Part shown: positions 53,229 to 61,701 of the stretch, piece after piece
Layout of the letters: every line of letters starts with the position of its first letter
Numbering within the stretch: position 1 is the stretch's first letter
Source: Bacillota bacterium
GTDB lineage: Bacteria; Bacillota; Clostridia; Lachnospirales; CAG-274
NCBI GenBank assembly: GCA_017460805.1
Contig: JAFUAF010000029.1
Location: 1-64,000, forward strand
Length of the DNA stretch: 64,000 nucleotides
Direction of reading: 5' to 3'
Notes under the pieces: model-generated
What the model was told of the DNA's origin: nothing
The model's database searches: none
What the model saw: only the letters and a program-made list of their open reading frames with translations
Position numbers and translations under genes: made by a program

Positions 53229-54377
53229 TTATTTTTTATTTCTCTTACCGTCCAGTTCCTCAAATCCGTCCAGTCTCATTTTCTTATAAGCCGCATATTC
53301 GCCATTGTCAAGTGCCGTTCTTATCTCCTCGGTCATATTATTGAAGAAATAGAGGTTGTGCATAACGCAAAGGCGCATTGCAAGCATTTCTTTTGCCTTG
53401 AAAAGGTGGCGTATATATGCTCTTGAATATCTTTGGCAGGTCGGACAGTTACAGTCCTCGGTAATAGGTCTGTCGTCAAGTTCGTATTGAGCATTATTCA
53501 GATTCATCTTGCCGCGGTTTGTGTAGACATGGGCGTGTCTGCCGTTTCTTGCGGGAAGAACACAGTCGAAAAAGTCAACTCCCCTGTCAACGGCTTCAAG
53601 AATATTGGCGGGAGTACCTACACCCATTAAATAAGTCGGCTTGTTCTTCGGAAGATAAGGCACAACATGGTCAAGAACGTCATACATTTCCTCGTGAGTT
53701 TCCCCGACCGCAAGTCCGCCTATCGAATATCCGGGCAGATCAAGCTCCGATATTATTTTTGCGTGCTCTATCCTTATGTCATTTAATGTACCGCCTTGAT
53801 TTATGCCGAAAAGCATCTGATTTTTATTTATCGTATCATCAAGCGAATTAAGGCGCTTCATCTCGTCTGCACAGCGGTAAAGCCAGCGAGTCGTGCGTGC
53901 TACGGAATTTTCGATATATGTTCTGTCCGCTTTGGACGGCGGGCACTCGTCAAAAGCCATTGCGATAGTCGAGCCTAAATTTGACTGTATCTGCATACTT
54001 TCCTCGGGTCCCATAAAAATTTTTCTGCCGTCTACGTGCGAATTGAAGTAAACGCCCTCCTCCTTTATCTTTCTTAAAGTGGTAAGGCTGAACACCTGAA
54101 ATCCGCCCGAATCAGTCAGTATTGGCTTATCCCATACCATAAATTTATGAAGTCCGCCAAGCTGTTTTACTATTTTATCACCCGGGCGCACATGAAGATG
54201 ATAGGTGTTTGAAAGCTGTACCTGACATTTTAAATTGCTGAGGTCATCCGTTCCGACTGCACCTTTTATGGCTGCTGCTGTCCCGACATTCATAAATACG
54301 GGGGTCTGTATCGTTCCGTGAACGGTCTCAAACTCTCCCCGTTTTGCCCTGCCCTCTGTTTTCAATAATCTATACAT
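53229..54377 (-). CDS. tgt: tRNA-guanine(34) transglycosylase
   Basis: Codes for 382 aa. It exchanges guanine 34 of certain tRNAs for preQ1, the step before QueA. The active-site Asp block LTDSGGFQVFSL (about residues 87-98), FDECPPSK, GGLAVGETHEEM, the nucleophile Asp region DCVLPARNGRH and the zinc ligands CNCPTCQRYSRAYIRHL (about 313-329) are present. CAGGAG precedes the ATG. queA is in the same window about 38 kb away. Confidence 0.97.
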   Translation of the reverse strand: MYRLLKTEGRAKRGEFETVHGTIQTPVFMNVGTAAAIKGAVGTDDLSNLKCQVQLSNTYHLHVRPGDKIVKQLGGLHKFMVWDKPILTDSGGFQVFSLTTLRKIKEEGVYFNSHVDGRKIFMGPEESMQIQSNLGSTIAMAFDECPPSKADRTYIENSVARTTRWLYRCADEMKRLNSLDDTINKNQMLFGINQGGTLNDIRIEHAKIISELDLPGYSIGGLAVGETHEEMYDVLDHVVPYLPKNKPTYLMGVGTPANILEAVDRGVDFFDCVLPARNGRHAHVYTNRGKMNLNNAQYELDDRPITEDCNCPTCQRYSRAYIRHLFKAKEMLAMRLCVMHNLYFFNNMTEEIRTALDNGEYAAYKKMRLDGFEELDGKRNKK

Positions 54378-54447
54378 GATCTTTCTCCTGTTTTTATAAA
54401 ATATATCTTTATCATAACATAAATTTTAAAAATAATAAACACCTATA

Positions 54448-54476
54448 TTGATATTTTTTGAAAAATTATGTATACT
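54448..54476 (+). promoter_or_regulatory. Sigma-A promoter of the metallophosphoesterase gene cluster
   Basis: TTGATA (54448-54453), 17-bp spacer, TATACT (54471-54476). Confidence 0.6.
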
Positions 54477-54509
54477 AAAAAAGAAAAGTCATTTTTAGGA
54501 GGTGCGGAA

Positions 54510-55232
54510 ATGATCTATATAACAGGCGATACACATGGCGATTTTGATAACGAAAAAATAAATACAAGAAATTTTCCGCAGCAGAAAGAAATGACAAAGG
54601 ATGACTATATAATAATTTGCGGGGATTTTGGCTGTGTATGGTACGGAGACAAAATTATTCCCGACAATTACAATGTTATTGATAAAAGCAATGCGGGTAA
54701 AGATGCTTTTTTGTTGACCCAATACGAAAAACGTAATTTTACGACTTTATTTGTTGACGGGAATCACGAAAACCACGACCTTTTAAAATCTTATCCGACA
54801 GAGATATGGAACGGCGGCAAGGTACACAGAATACGCGAAAGCATTATTCATCTTATGCGGGGGCAGGTCTACACCATAAACGGATACAAGTTTTTTACAA
54901 TGGGCGGCGCTTCAAGTACGGACAAGGAATGGCGCAAACCCAAACTCAGCTGGTGGGAAAACGAACTGCCAAGCGATGAGGAATATCAGGAAGCTTTATC
55001 AAATCTCGAAAAACATAATTATTCGGTCGATTTTTTCGTTACACACTGCATCGGCAATAATGTTATGGCTCAAATGGGTTATATAAGAAAATACGACAAA
55101 TTGACTGCCTTTTTTGAAGAACTCGATACAAAATTAAACTATAAAACATGGTTTTTCGGCCATTATCATCTGGATAAGACCTACGGAAAACATGAGCTGT
55201 TGTTTGAAAGGGTGCTTAAGATAGTCCCATGA
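54510..55232 (+). CDS. Calcineurin-like metallophosphoesterase
   Basis: Codes for 240 aa. The five metal-binding blocks of the family are in order: GDTHGDFD (about residues 6-13), CGDFG (about 36-40), DGNHENHD (about 75-82), THCIGN (near 182) and FGHYHLD (about 219-225). Substrates in this family range from nucleotides to proteins and cannot be told here. The ATG at 54510 follows AGGAGGTG. Two unknown genes and rlmL follow on the same strand with gaps of 18-55 bp, so a four-gene unit is possible. Confidence 0.85.
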   Translation: MIYITGDTHGDFDNEKINTRNFPQQKEMTKDDYIIICGDFGCVWYGDKIIPDNYNVIDKSNAGKDAFLLTQYEKRNFTTLFVDGNHENHDLLKSYPTEIWNGGKVHRIRESIIHLMRGQVYTINGYKFFTMGGASSTDKEWRKPKLSWWENELPSDEEYQEALSNLEKHNYSVDFFVTHCIGNNVMAQMGYIRKYDKLTAFFEELDTKLNYKTWFFGHYHLDKTYGKHELLFERVLKIVP

Positions 55233-55250
55233 TGCTAAGGAGGAAAAAAT

Positions 55251-56483
55251 ATGAAAAAAATTATCTGTATCATATCTTTGGTTTTGTCCGTTTTACTGAT
55301 AATTATTCAGCTTTACTGCTCCGACAGAAACTATTACAGAGATTTAAGCAACGGCGACACAGCAGATATCTTCTATGGAAACAGGGCTTATAATGACGAT
55401 AGATCGGGATGGGATAATGTCAATAAATACAGTACTTTTTCTATATCATTATATCCCGCTTCAGCTGAAGTATGGACTTATGAAACGGCTTATGATGCTA
55501 TTTTTTCTTATAATATAAAATCTATACACAAAGAATTAAAACTCTCCGAGCCCGAATATGTCTTTATCCTGAAAATCATAGATATGCTTGATCATGAAAA
55601 AATGGATTGGAATGACAGGTACAATGAAGCGGATGACGGCATAGTTGTTATGTTTGATAAAAGAGACGGAAGTACAGACTCCGATTGGTCTCTTAATAAA
55701 AACACGTTTCAAAAATGTACGGCGATATTTTTGCTTGAATCCATACTTTATGTAAAAATGATCTATCCTTTATGGACGGCTGTTTATTTGGTTTTTGCCA
55801 TAATAATTGTACTTGTTTTCAAAAAATACGCAGATACACGGGAATTGTGTTTCAACTCTGCCGTAAGGCTTGTTTGGCATAAAACAACGATACAGCGCAG
55901 GTTTCTTCTATCCGTATTTGTACCTTTGTTATTTTCGCTGATGCTAAAAATAAAATCTGTCGGCATTTACATGGAAAAACTTCTTGAAACGGTAAAATTT
56001 GAACTGTTTTATGTGATTTACGATAAAACAGATACATATAATATCGCTCAGCCGATATATGGTATAAATATCTATTCATGGCTGATAATAGCGGTTTTTG
56101 AAATTCTTATCCTATACAAAATGACAAAGGATAAAAGGCTGATATCTGCTTTTTCGGCAGGAACATTTATTCAGATGTTATTGCAGAGGTTTGTTTTTCT
56201 TTCTCTGCTCGGCAAACATCGTGACCCCAAAGGGCAGATAATAACATTTTTTAACAAGATCGGCATAATTGAGCCGATAAAATACCATTCAAAAGTTGTA
56301 GTATTTCTTCTTTTCTTTTTGATTGGTATCATCGTTTACTTTATTGCGGGTATTTTTTCGGAAAAGAATAAATATAAAAATTTGTCATGGAGCGCGGCAT
56401 TTTCAGCCGTTAATTCGGTAATGTGCTGCCTGCCTGTGTACATACTTAATTTTTGGTGTTTTACACTTGCGTATTATTCATAA
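55251..56483 (+). CDS. Hypothetical multi-span membrane protein, 410 aa
   Basis: Codes for 410 aa. An N-terminal TM helix (about residues 3-21), an outside loop of about 150 residues rich in Asp, Tyr and Trp, then six or so TM helices to the C terminus (for example VYLVFAIIIVLVF, FLLSVFVPLLFSLML and YSWLIIAVFEILIL). No family was recognised. AAGGAGGAAAAAAT precedes the ATG, and the start is 18 bp after the phosphoesterase stop. Function unknown. Confidence 0.7.
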   Translation: MKKIICIISLVLSVLLIIIQLYCSDRNYYRDLSNGDTADIFYGNRAYNDDRSGWDNVNKYSTFSISLYPASAEVWTYETAYDAIFSYNIKSIHKELKLSEPEYVFILKIIDMLDHEKMDWNDRYNEADDGIVVMFDKRDGSTDSDWSLNKNTFQKCTAIFLLESILYVKMIYPLWTAVYLVFAIIIVLVFKKYADTRELCFNSAVRLVWHKTTIQRRFLLSVFVPLLFSLMLKIKSVGIYMEKLLETVKFELFYVIYDKTDTYNIAQPIYGINIYSWLIIAVFEILILYKMTKDKRLISAFSAGTFIQMLLQRFVFLSLLGKHRDPKGQIITFFNKIGIIEPIKYHSKVVVFLLFFLIGIIVYFIAGIFSEKNKYKNLSWSAAFSAVNSVMCCLPVYILNFWCFTLAYYS

Positions 56484-56538
56484 ATGCCGAATATTAAATC
56501 TTATACAAGACTTTATAATTTGAAAAAGGAAGTGCGAT

Positions 56539-57414
56539 ATGGGAACATGGAGTGCAAGTATAATGGGAAATGATACGGCACAGGATCTGTGCATAGATTA
56601 TACAGCTGCATTTTATAAATATGATGTTGAAACGGCTTTAAAAAAGATTGACGAATATGTCCGCACAATGTTTGACGAGAACGATGAGGAAGAATGGTGT
56701 AATTACATATATTCACTTGCGGATTTTATGTATAAAAAGGGAATATTGACCGATGACGTAAGAAACAATGCTATTGAACTGATAGACAGCGGTACAGGGC
56801 TTGATGCGTGGAAATGCGAGGGCAGAAAAATGCTTGAAAAGCGTAAAAATGTGCTTGAAAAACTCCGAGCTGAGCTGCTTTCTCCCCTGCCCGACAAAAA
56901 ACGTATAAGACCAAAAGCTTATTTGGAAGATATATTTGAAAACGGCGATATAGTTGCAATTCAACTTAAAACCGAAGGTAAGGATTATTGTAACGGAAAC
57001 GGGATCTCGCAGGATGAGTTTAATTCATATGATAAAAAATATATATTGATACAAAAAATATACAGCGAAGCACACCCTATTTCCGTACTTACACCAAATC
57101 TTTACGATTATAACGCTATATTTCGCTTGTTTGACGGTGTATATGATGAAATACCAAAAGATATAGATGTGAGTAAACTTAAAGATGCAGGGTTTAAATG
57201 GGGAGATAAGTTATATCCATATTTCATCTGTGAAAGCAGTATGTATTATTTTAAACGCAGAAATTACAAAGTCATAACCAATGATAAAACCAATATAGAT
57301 AAGGATGCCGTAACCGATAAACATTATTTGATTTTCGGCTGTGACACCAAATATATAAATCCCGATTCCTATTTGATTTCTGCATTAGACAGAGAAAAGA
57401 ATAAATCAGAATAA
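56539..57414 (+). CDS. Hypothetical protein with DUF4259-like N terminus
   Basis: Codes for a soluble 291-aa protein. The opening MGTWSASIMGNDTAQDLCID is typical of the MGTWG-x-G-x(3)-ND start of DUF4259-type proteins, several of which occur as immunity-like proteins. The rest of the first half is helical (EEWCNYIYSLADFMYKKGIL; LEKRKNVLEKLRAELLSPLP) and a second, unrecognised domain starts near residue 130 with FENGDIVAIQLKTEG. No toxin gene is adjacent, so an immunity role is speculation. AAAAAGGAAG precedes the ATG. Confidence 0.65.
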   Translation: MGTWSASIMGNDTAQDLCIDYTAAFYKYDVETALKKIDEYVRTMFDENDEEEWCNYIYSLADFMYKKGILTDDVRNNAIELIDSGTGLDAWKCEGRKMLEKRKNVLEKLRAELLSPLPDKKRIRPKAYLEDIFENGDIVAIQLKTEGKDYCNGNGISQDEFNSYDKKYILIQKIYSEAHPISVLTPNLYDYNAIFRLFDGVYDEIPKDIDVSKLKDAGFKWGDKLYPYFICESSMYYFKRRNYKVITNDKTNIDKDAVTDKHYLIFGCDTKYINPDSYLISALDREKNKSE

Positions 57415-57437
57415 AAAATAATGATCGGAGGCTTAAA

Positions 57438-58577
57438 ATGGGAAATATAAATCTTATAGCGACATCCACTTTCGGTTTGGAAGCGGTCGTAAAGCGTGAA
57501 TTAAAAAATCTCGGTTTTGAAAAGCAGACCGTACTTGACGGTTCTATCGAATTTGAAGCAGAGTTGTCGGATATTCCGAAACTGAATATAAATCTTCGCT
57601 CGGCGGACAGGCTTTTGCTTGTTATGGGCAAGTTCAAGGCATATAGCTTTACCGAGCTTTTTGACGAAACAACAAAGCTGCCTTGGGGCGATTTTCTGCC
57701 TGTTGATGCAAAATTTATAATTACGGGCAAGTCGATAAAGTCTACACTCTACTCCGTTCCCGACTGCCAGTCGATAGTTGAAAAGGCTATTGTCGAAAAA
57801 CTAAAAAAGAAATACAAAGTAAACTGGTTTGAAAAATCGGGTGCGGTATACAAAATTCAGGTCGCAATTTTAAAGGACAATGTGACGCTTACAATAGATA
57901 CCTCGGGTGCAGCCCTGCATAAACGCGGATACCGCGAAAGCCAGGTGATCGCACCATTAAAGGAAACTATGGCGGCTGCTATGATAGATCTGAGCTACTG
58001 GAATAAGGACAGACTTCTGCTCGACCCATGCTGCGGTTCGGGCACTATCCCTATAGAGGCTGCAATGATAGCCAGGAATATAGCTCCGGGTCTTGACAGA
58101 AAATTTGTTTCGGAAGATTGGGAAATAATAGACCAATCATATTGGAAAGAAGCAAGAAAATCGGCATTTTCCGCTATAAAGACAGATGTTATGCCTAAAA
58201 TACAGGCCTCCGACATCGACCCTCATGCTATTGAGATAGCAAGACAGAATGCAGAAAATGCAGGTGTTGACGACTGCATAGAATTTAATGTAAGACCGTT
58301 TGACAAGGTAAAATTAAGTGAAAAATACGGTGTCTGCATAAGCAACCCGCCCTATGCCGAAAGAATGGGTGCTCTTGACGAGGTAGAACAGCTTTATCGT
58401 GATATGGGCAGACTTTTCCGCTCGGACAAAACATGGTCCGTATACATAATAACCTCACACGAGGGCTTTGAACAGCTTTACGGCAAACGTGCCGACAAAA
58501 AGCGGAAACTTTTCAACGGCAATGTTAAGATCGACTATTATCAGTATTTTGGCGAACGCCCGCCAAAAACTACATAA
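57438..58577 (+). CDS. rlmL: THUMP-domain 23S rRNA guanine-N2 methyltransferase (RlmL/YpsC type)
   Basis: Codes for 379 aa. An N-terminal THUMP RNA-binding domain (residues about 1-155) is followed by a class I SAM methyltransferase with LLDPCCGSGTIPIEAAMIARN (about 194-214), the SDIDPHAIEIARQNAENAG block and the catalytic SNPPYAERMG motif. This is the single-domain Firmicute form (YpsC), equivalent to the N-terminal half of E. coli RlmL acting on 23S rRNA G2445. GGAGG precedes the ATG. A terminator follows. Confidence 0.88.
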   Translation: MGNINLIATSTFGLEAVVKRELKNLGFEKQTVLDGSIEFEAELSDIPKLNINLRSADRLLLVMGKFKAYSFTELFDETTKLPWGDFLPVDAKFIITGKSIKSTLYSVPDCQSIVEKAIVEKLKKKYKVNWFEKSGAVYKIQVAILKDNVTLTIDTSGAALHKRGYRESQVIAPLKETMAAAMIDLSYWNKDRLLLDPCCGSGTIPIEAAMIARNIAPGLDRKFVSEDWEIIDQSYWKEARKSAFSAIKTDVMPKIQASDIDPHAIEIARQNAENAGVDDCIEFNVRPFDKVKLSEKYGVCISNPPYAERMGALDEVEQLYRDMGRLFRSDKTWSVYIITSHEGFEQLYGKRADKKRKLFNGNVKIDYYQYFGERPPKTT

Positions 58578-58581
58578 ACAC

Positions 58582-58612
58582 AAAAAAGGATGCGAATTCT
58601 CGCATCCTTTTT
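58582..58612. terminator. Bidirectional terminator between rlmL and the PL9 gene
   Basis: AAAAAAGGATGCG-AATTCT-CGCATCCTTTTT, with A and T runs on either side of the stem, between convergent genes. Confidence 0.88.
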
Positions 58613-58624
58613 GAATGTTATTGA

Positions 58625-61033
58625 TTAGCCTAAGCTCTTGATAGCGCTGTCAAAGTTTGTTCCGTCGGGGATCTTGTTTGACTTAACTGTGTTCTCAATG
58701 TTATCTCTTACATTGTAGAATGTCTTCTGAGCATTAGATGTGTTGCCCGGTTTCTTAAGAGACTGGCTCTGCTTGGACTGATCGCTCTTCTTAGCACCCC
58801 AGCTCCAGTTATTTGACCATGCGGCAAATGTGTAAGGAAGCTGATAGTTAATGTTGTTGTTGAAAGATACACAGTTTGTGATGTAGCCTGTGCAGCCCTC
58901 GCTGTTGTTATTGTCGAAGCCTTTTGATTTGTGGTCGAAAGCTACACAATAATCAGCTGTTCTCTTAACGCTTGTGCTCTTCTCTGTTGTCTTGGAACCG
59001 AACTTGAAGCCGTTGCCGTTCATCTCGCCCTGTGCCTTGGAAACCCATGAAGAAGCGCTTGTGCCGTTGATCTTACCCTTTGAAAGGTCGATCTTGCCGC
59101 TCTTGTAGTTGTTTTCAAAGCTGCCGTCTGATGAGCAGAGATACTGGATAGTCCACATATTCTTATCAAGTGATTTGCCTCTGCTGAGGTCATACTTACC
59201 TGTGAATACATCGGGGTTACCATTGTTCCAGCAAGCTGAATGCTTGTAAGTTACTGTAGCAGACTTGTCGCCCGACTTGTCATAGGAATCCCAACCGTCA
59301 TCACTGTTGTCCCATGCGAAGCAGTATTCAAATACTGTGTTGGAAGCACCAAGCTTAGGAGCAAAACCGTCAGCGTTTGCGCCGTAAGTAGGTACATCAC
59401 AGTTTCTGTATGCGTAGCAGTATTTCAAGCTGTTGCCGTTTGCATTATCGGAAAGCTGAATACCGGAGTCGTTGTTGTAACGAGCGATAATGTGGTCAAG
59501 GCTGTTCTTTGCACCCGATACCCAGATACCATTGTCGCCTGCGTTTTCAATAATAAGGTTCTTCATATACTGGTTAGAACCGCTGATTGTAAAGCCTCTT
59601 GCTGTAGAGCCTTTGCCTCTTGCGTTCTTGAAGTCGATTCTCGGATATGTTCCGTCTGACTGCTTAACACCAACGATACCGCCTGATTTAGAACCGGAAA
59701 GTTTGATAGTTGATGTTGTGCTTACGCTTACAACGGGAGTATTGATATAAACTGTACCGCCGCTGCTGTTTATTTTCTTAACTGCATCAAGCAATGCAGA
59801 TTCGTTGTTGCTTGTGATAGTTGCAACACCGCCTGCTACAGTTGTTCCGCTTGAGCTGCTGCTTGAAGAAGAACTTGAAGAGCTGCTGCTTGAGCTTGAA
59901 GAACTGCTGCTCGAAGATGAGCTTGAAGAGCTGCTTGAACTTGAGCTGCTGCTTGAAGAGCCGCCTACTGCCTCAAATCTGAACTGCTGGCAAGCACCGC
60001 CGTTGTATGTCCAAAGACCAATGTTGCCGCCATTAGCTGTTGACCAGTTATATACGTCAAGTGCCTTTGTGTCGCCGCTGGACTTGGAAAGAAGAGCATA
60101 AACACCGTCGGAGATCTTCTTAACTTTAAATACCTGTGCATCAGCACCGTTTGACTGGTAGATCTGTACGTTAGCACCGTCTCTGTTTTCGCCGTTAGCT
60201 ACATCCATCATTCTGCCGCCCGACATACCGCTCTTAAGTGTGATGTAGTTATTGCCTTTGTTTGTTACATACCACTTCTGGCAAGCGTTGCCGTTACCGT
60301 CATACTGCTGTACGTTAGCGCCGTTGCTGTCTTTTGCATTAACTACTTCAACATACTTCTGGCTGTTGATATTCTTGATGTAATACCAACCGTCTTTAAT
60401 GTAAGCGGATTCCGTCTTTGTCGATGAAGAAGATGACGATGACGAAGACGAAGATGAAGAGGATGACGAAGATGAGGATGAAGAATCCTTTGTGTCAACC
60501 TGTATCTTATAAATGTTGATACCGCTGTTTGCGGAGTAAATATAAACTGTACCGGTATAGTTTATAGTTGTGGATGCAAGTGCAGCGGATGTGCCTGCTG
60601 TAAGTGTTGCAAGCTGATTGCCCTTGCCGTCAGCCACTACAAGTTTTCTTGAAGAAGAACCGGATGATCTGGATGTTACTTTAATAGTAGAAGAACCGCT
60701 TGTTTCAAATGATACGGATCTATAGGATATTGCACCGGAGCCGCCTAATGCAAGTGCATATTTGTATGAAGTACCGTCAACTGTTACATTCTCTGCTTTT
60801 ACTTCCATAGTTTTGCTGTCGTTAGCGTGGAATCTTAAACCGTCAACCGTGAAAGCCTTTTTAATAGTACCAAGACTCTTGAAGTTAGAGTTGCCGAAGT
60901 TCCAGCTTGTCGATGCTGCTTCTGCAACAACTGCCGTTGGCAGATAAGGTACATCGTTTACCGTTGCGATACCGCTTGCTGCGATAAGCATAACACTGAG
61001 TGCCAATGAAAGGGGTTTTTTGAATCGTTTCAT
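58625..61033 (-). CDS. Secreted PL9-type pectate lyase with ricin-type lectin domain
   Basis: Codes for 802 aa. In order: signal peptide (about 1-39); a beta-rich module opening SWNFGN (about 42-180); a 21-Ser linker (184-204); a ricin B/CBM13-like domain (about 207-355); a 37-Ser linker (359-395); and a right-handed beta-helix lyase of PL9 type. By analogy with Pel9A, Asp555, Asp578, Asp579 and Asp582 (ADGFAPK; DDGWD) have nearly the spacing of the calcium ligands, and Lys677 in GNGFKFG matches the catalytic lysine motif. It should cleave de-esterified pectin outside the cell. The ATG at 61033 follows GAGGAGG. No dockerin, SLH or sortase signal was seen. Confidence 0.88.
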   Translation of the reverse strand: MKRFKKPLSLALSVMLIAASGIATVNDVPYLPTAVVAEAASTSWNFGNSNFKSLGTIKKAFTVDGLRFHANDSKTMEVKAENVTVDGTSYKYALALGGSGAISYRSVSFETSGSSTIKVTSRSSGSSSRKLVVADGKGNQLATLTAGTSAALASTTINYTGTVYIYSANSGINIYKIQVDTKDSSSSSSSSSSSSSSSSSSSSSTKTESAYIKDGWYYIKNINSQKYVEVVNAKDSNGANVQQYDGNGNACQKWYVTNKGNNYITLKSGMSGGRMMDVANGENRDGANVQIYQSNGADAQVFKVKKISDGVYALLSKSSGDTKALDVYNWSTANGGNIGLWTYNGGACQQFRFEAVGGSSSSSSSSSSSSSSSSSSSSSSSSSSSSSSSSSSSSSGTTVAGGVATITSNNESALLDAVKKINSSGGTVYINTPVVSVSTTSTIKLSGSKSGGIVGVKQSDGTYPRIDFKNARGKGSTARGFTISGSNQYMKNLIIENAGDNGIWVSGAKNSLDHIIARYNNDSGIQLSDNANGNSLKYCYAYRNCDVPTYGANADGFAPKLGASNTVFEYCFAWDNSDDGWDSYDKSGDKSATVTYKHSACWNNGNPDVFTGKYDLSRGKSLDKNMWTIQYLCSSDGSFENNYKSGKIDLSKGKINGTSASSWVSKAQGEMNGNGFKFGSKTTEKSTSVKRTADYCVAFDHKSKGFDNNNSEGCTGYITNCVSFNNNINYQLPYTFAAWSNNWSWGAKKSDQSKQSQSLKKPGNTSNAQKTFYNVRDNIENTVKSNKIPDGTNFDSAIKSLG
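59849..59959 (-). repeat. Polyserine linker 2, 37 codons
   Basis: Thirty-seven serine codons in a row between the lectin and lyase domains. By count 19 are AGC/AGT and 18 are TCN, interleaved, with a recurring TCT-TCA-AGY word. Confidence 0.9.
60422..60484 (-). repeat. Polyserine linker 1, 21 codons
   Basis: Twenty-one serine codons in a row between the first module and the lectin domain. Every one is TCN and none is AGC/AGT, unlike linker 2. Confidence 0.9.
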
Positions 61034-61298
61034 TTTAAATCCTCCTCTTTTAAATGTGATCAAACCCTTTTGTTTAATTTACCCTATTTTCAACATATAG
61101 TCCGAAACTTTCCATTAAGAACTTTATGTTGGTTTTAACTTAACACAAAGAATTTTGTTTGTAAATACCTTTTTTTACTAAAAATGAACCACATTTTTGT
61201 ACATTTTGACCGTAACAATATTACCTAACTTTTAAAACCCGCATAAACACGCGGTTTTGCATTTTCAAAAAAATCCTTGTTTATAAAATGTTTACAAA

Positions 61299-61334
61299 AT
61301 TCAAATATTTGTTCATACTTTATTCAAATATGTC
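61299..61334. repeat. Direct repeat ATTCAAATAT, 23 bp apart
   Basis: ATTCAAATATTTG (61299) and ATTCAAATATGTC (61322) start 23 bp apart, close to two helical turns, mid-way between the lyase genes. It could be a tandem activator site. Confidence 0.35.
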
Positions 61335-61545
61335 TGTTTTTTGTTAAAAACCATATGTTCGACACAAATGCTACAATCAAATTACGCCGCTGTTTAAGCG
61401 GGTTTTAATTCGATTTTGCGTTCGTTTATAATTTATTTACAAAAATTTCACACAAATAAAACCGGGTGTTTTTTAAAAAATATTGTGCAAACTACACAGA
61501 CTGACACTATGTTAGACCTTGCTCTTTTTAGCAACACCCACCAAA

Positions 61546-61562
61546 GTTATGTTAATAACATA
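61546..61562. promoter_or_regulatory. Perfect 17-bp palindrome, candidate pectinase operator
   Basis: TTATGTTA-A-TAACATAA: 8-bp arms around one base. Half-site-like words lie at 61091 (CAACATA), 61124 (TTATGTT) and 61507 (CTATGTTA). Confidence 0.5.
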
Positions 61563-61701
61563 ACAATTAGTAAATTTCTACTAAAAGCCCTCTTTCAAAT
61601 TAGCAAAAAAAACTATTTATTTTATCAATTTTATCTAATATAATTCTAAGCACAAGGACAAAGGATGCTTTAAACGGGAAAATATTAAGGAGGATTCTAA
61701 A

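Larger units (their letters stand above)
61034..61701. other. 668-bp divergent control region between two pectate lyase genes
   Basis: The stretch is A/T-rich and holds the leaders of both lyase genes. It contains a 17-bp palindrome (61546-61562), related TATGTT words at 61091, 61124 and 61507, and a direct repeat ATTCAAATAT at 61299 and 61322. TATAAT-like words occur (for example TATAAT near 61637) but without a good -35 box, which suits activator-dependent promoters. No gene or structured RNA was recognised. Confidence 0.6.

Noticed and set aside
59805..60101. Open frame on the plus strand rich in Leu and Glu
   Set aside because: It is the complement of the polyserine codons (GCT, TGA-free repeats) in the PL9 gene. 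No ribosome binding site, and low-complexity sequence explains the open frame.
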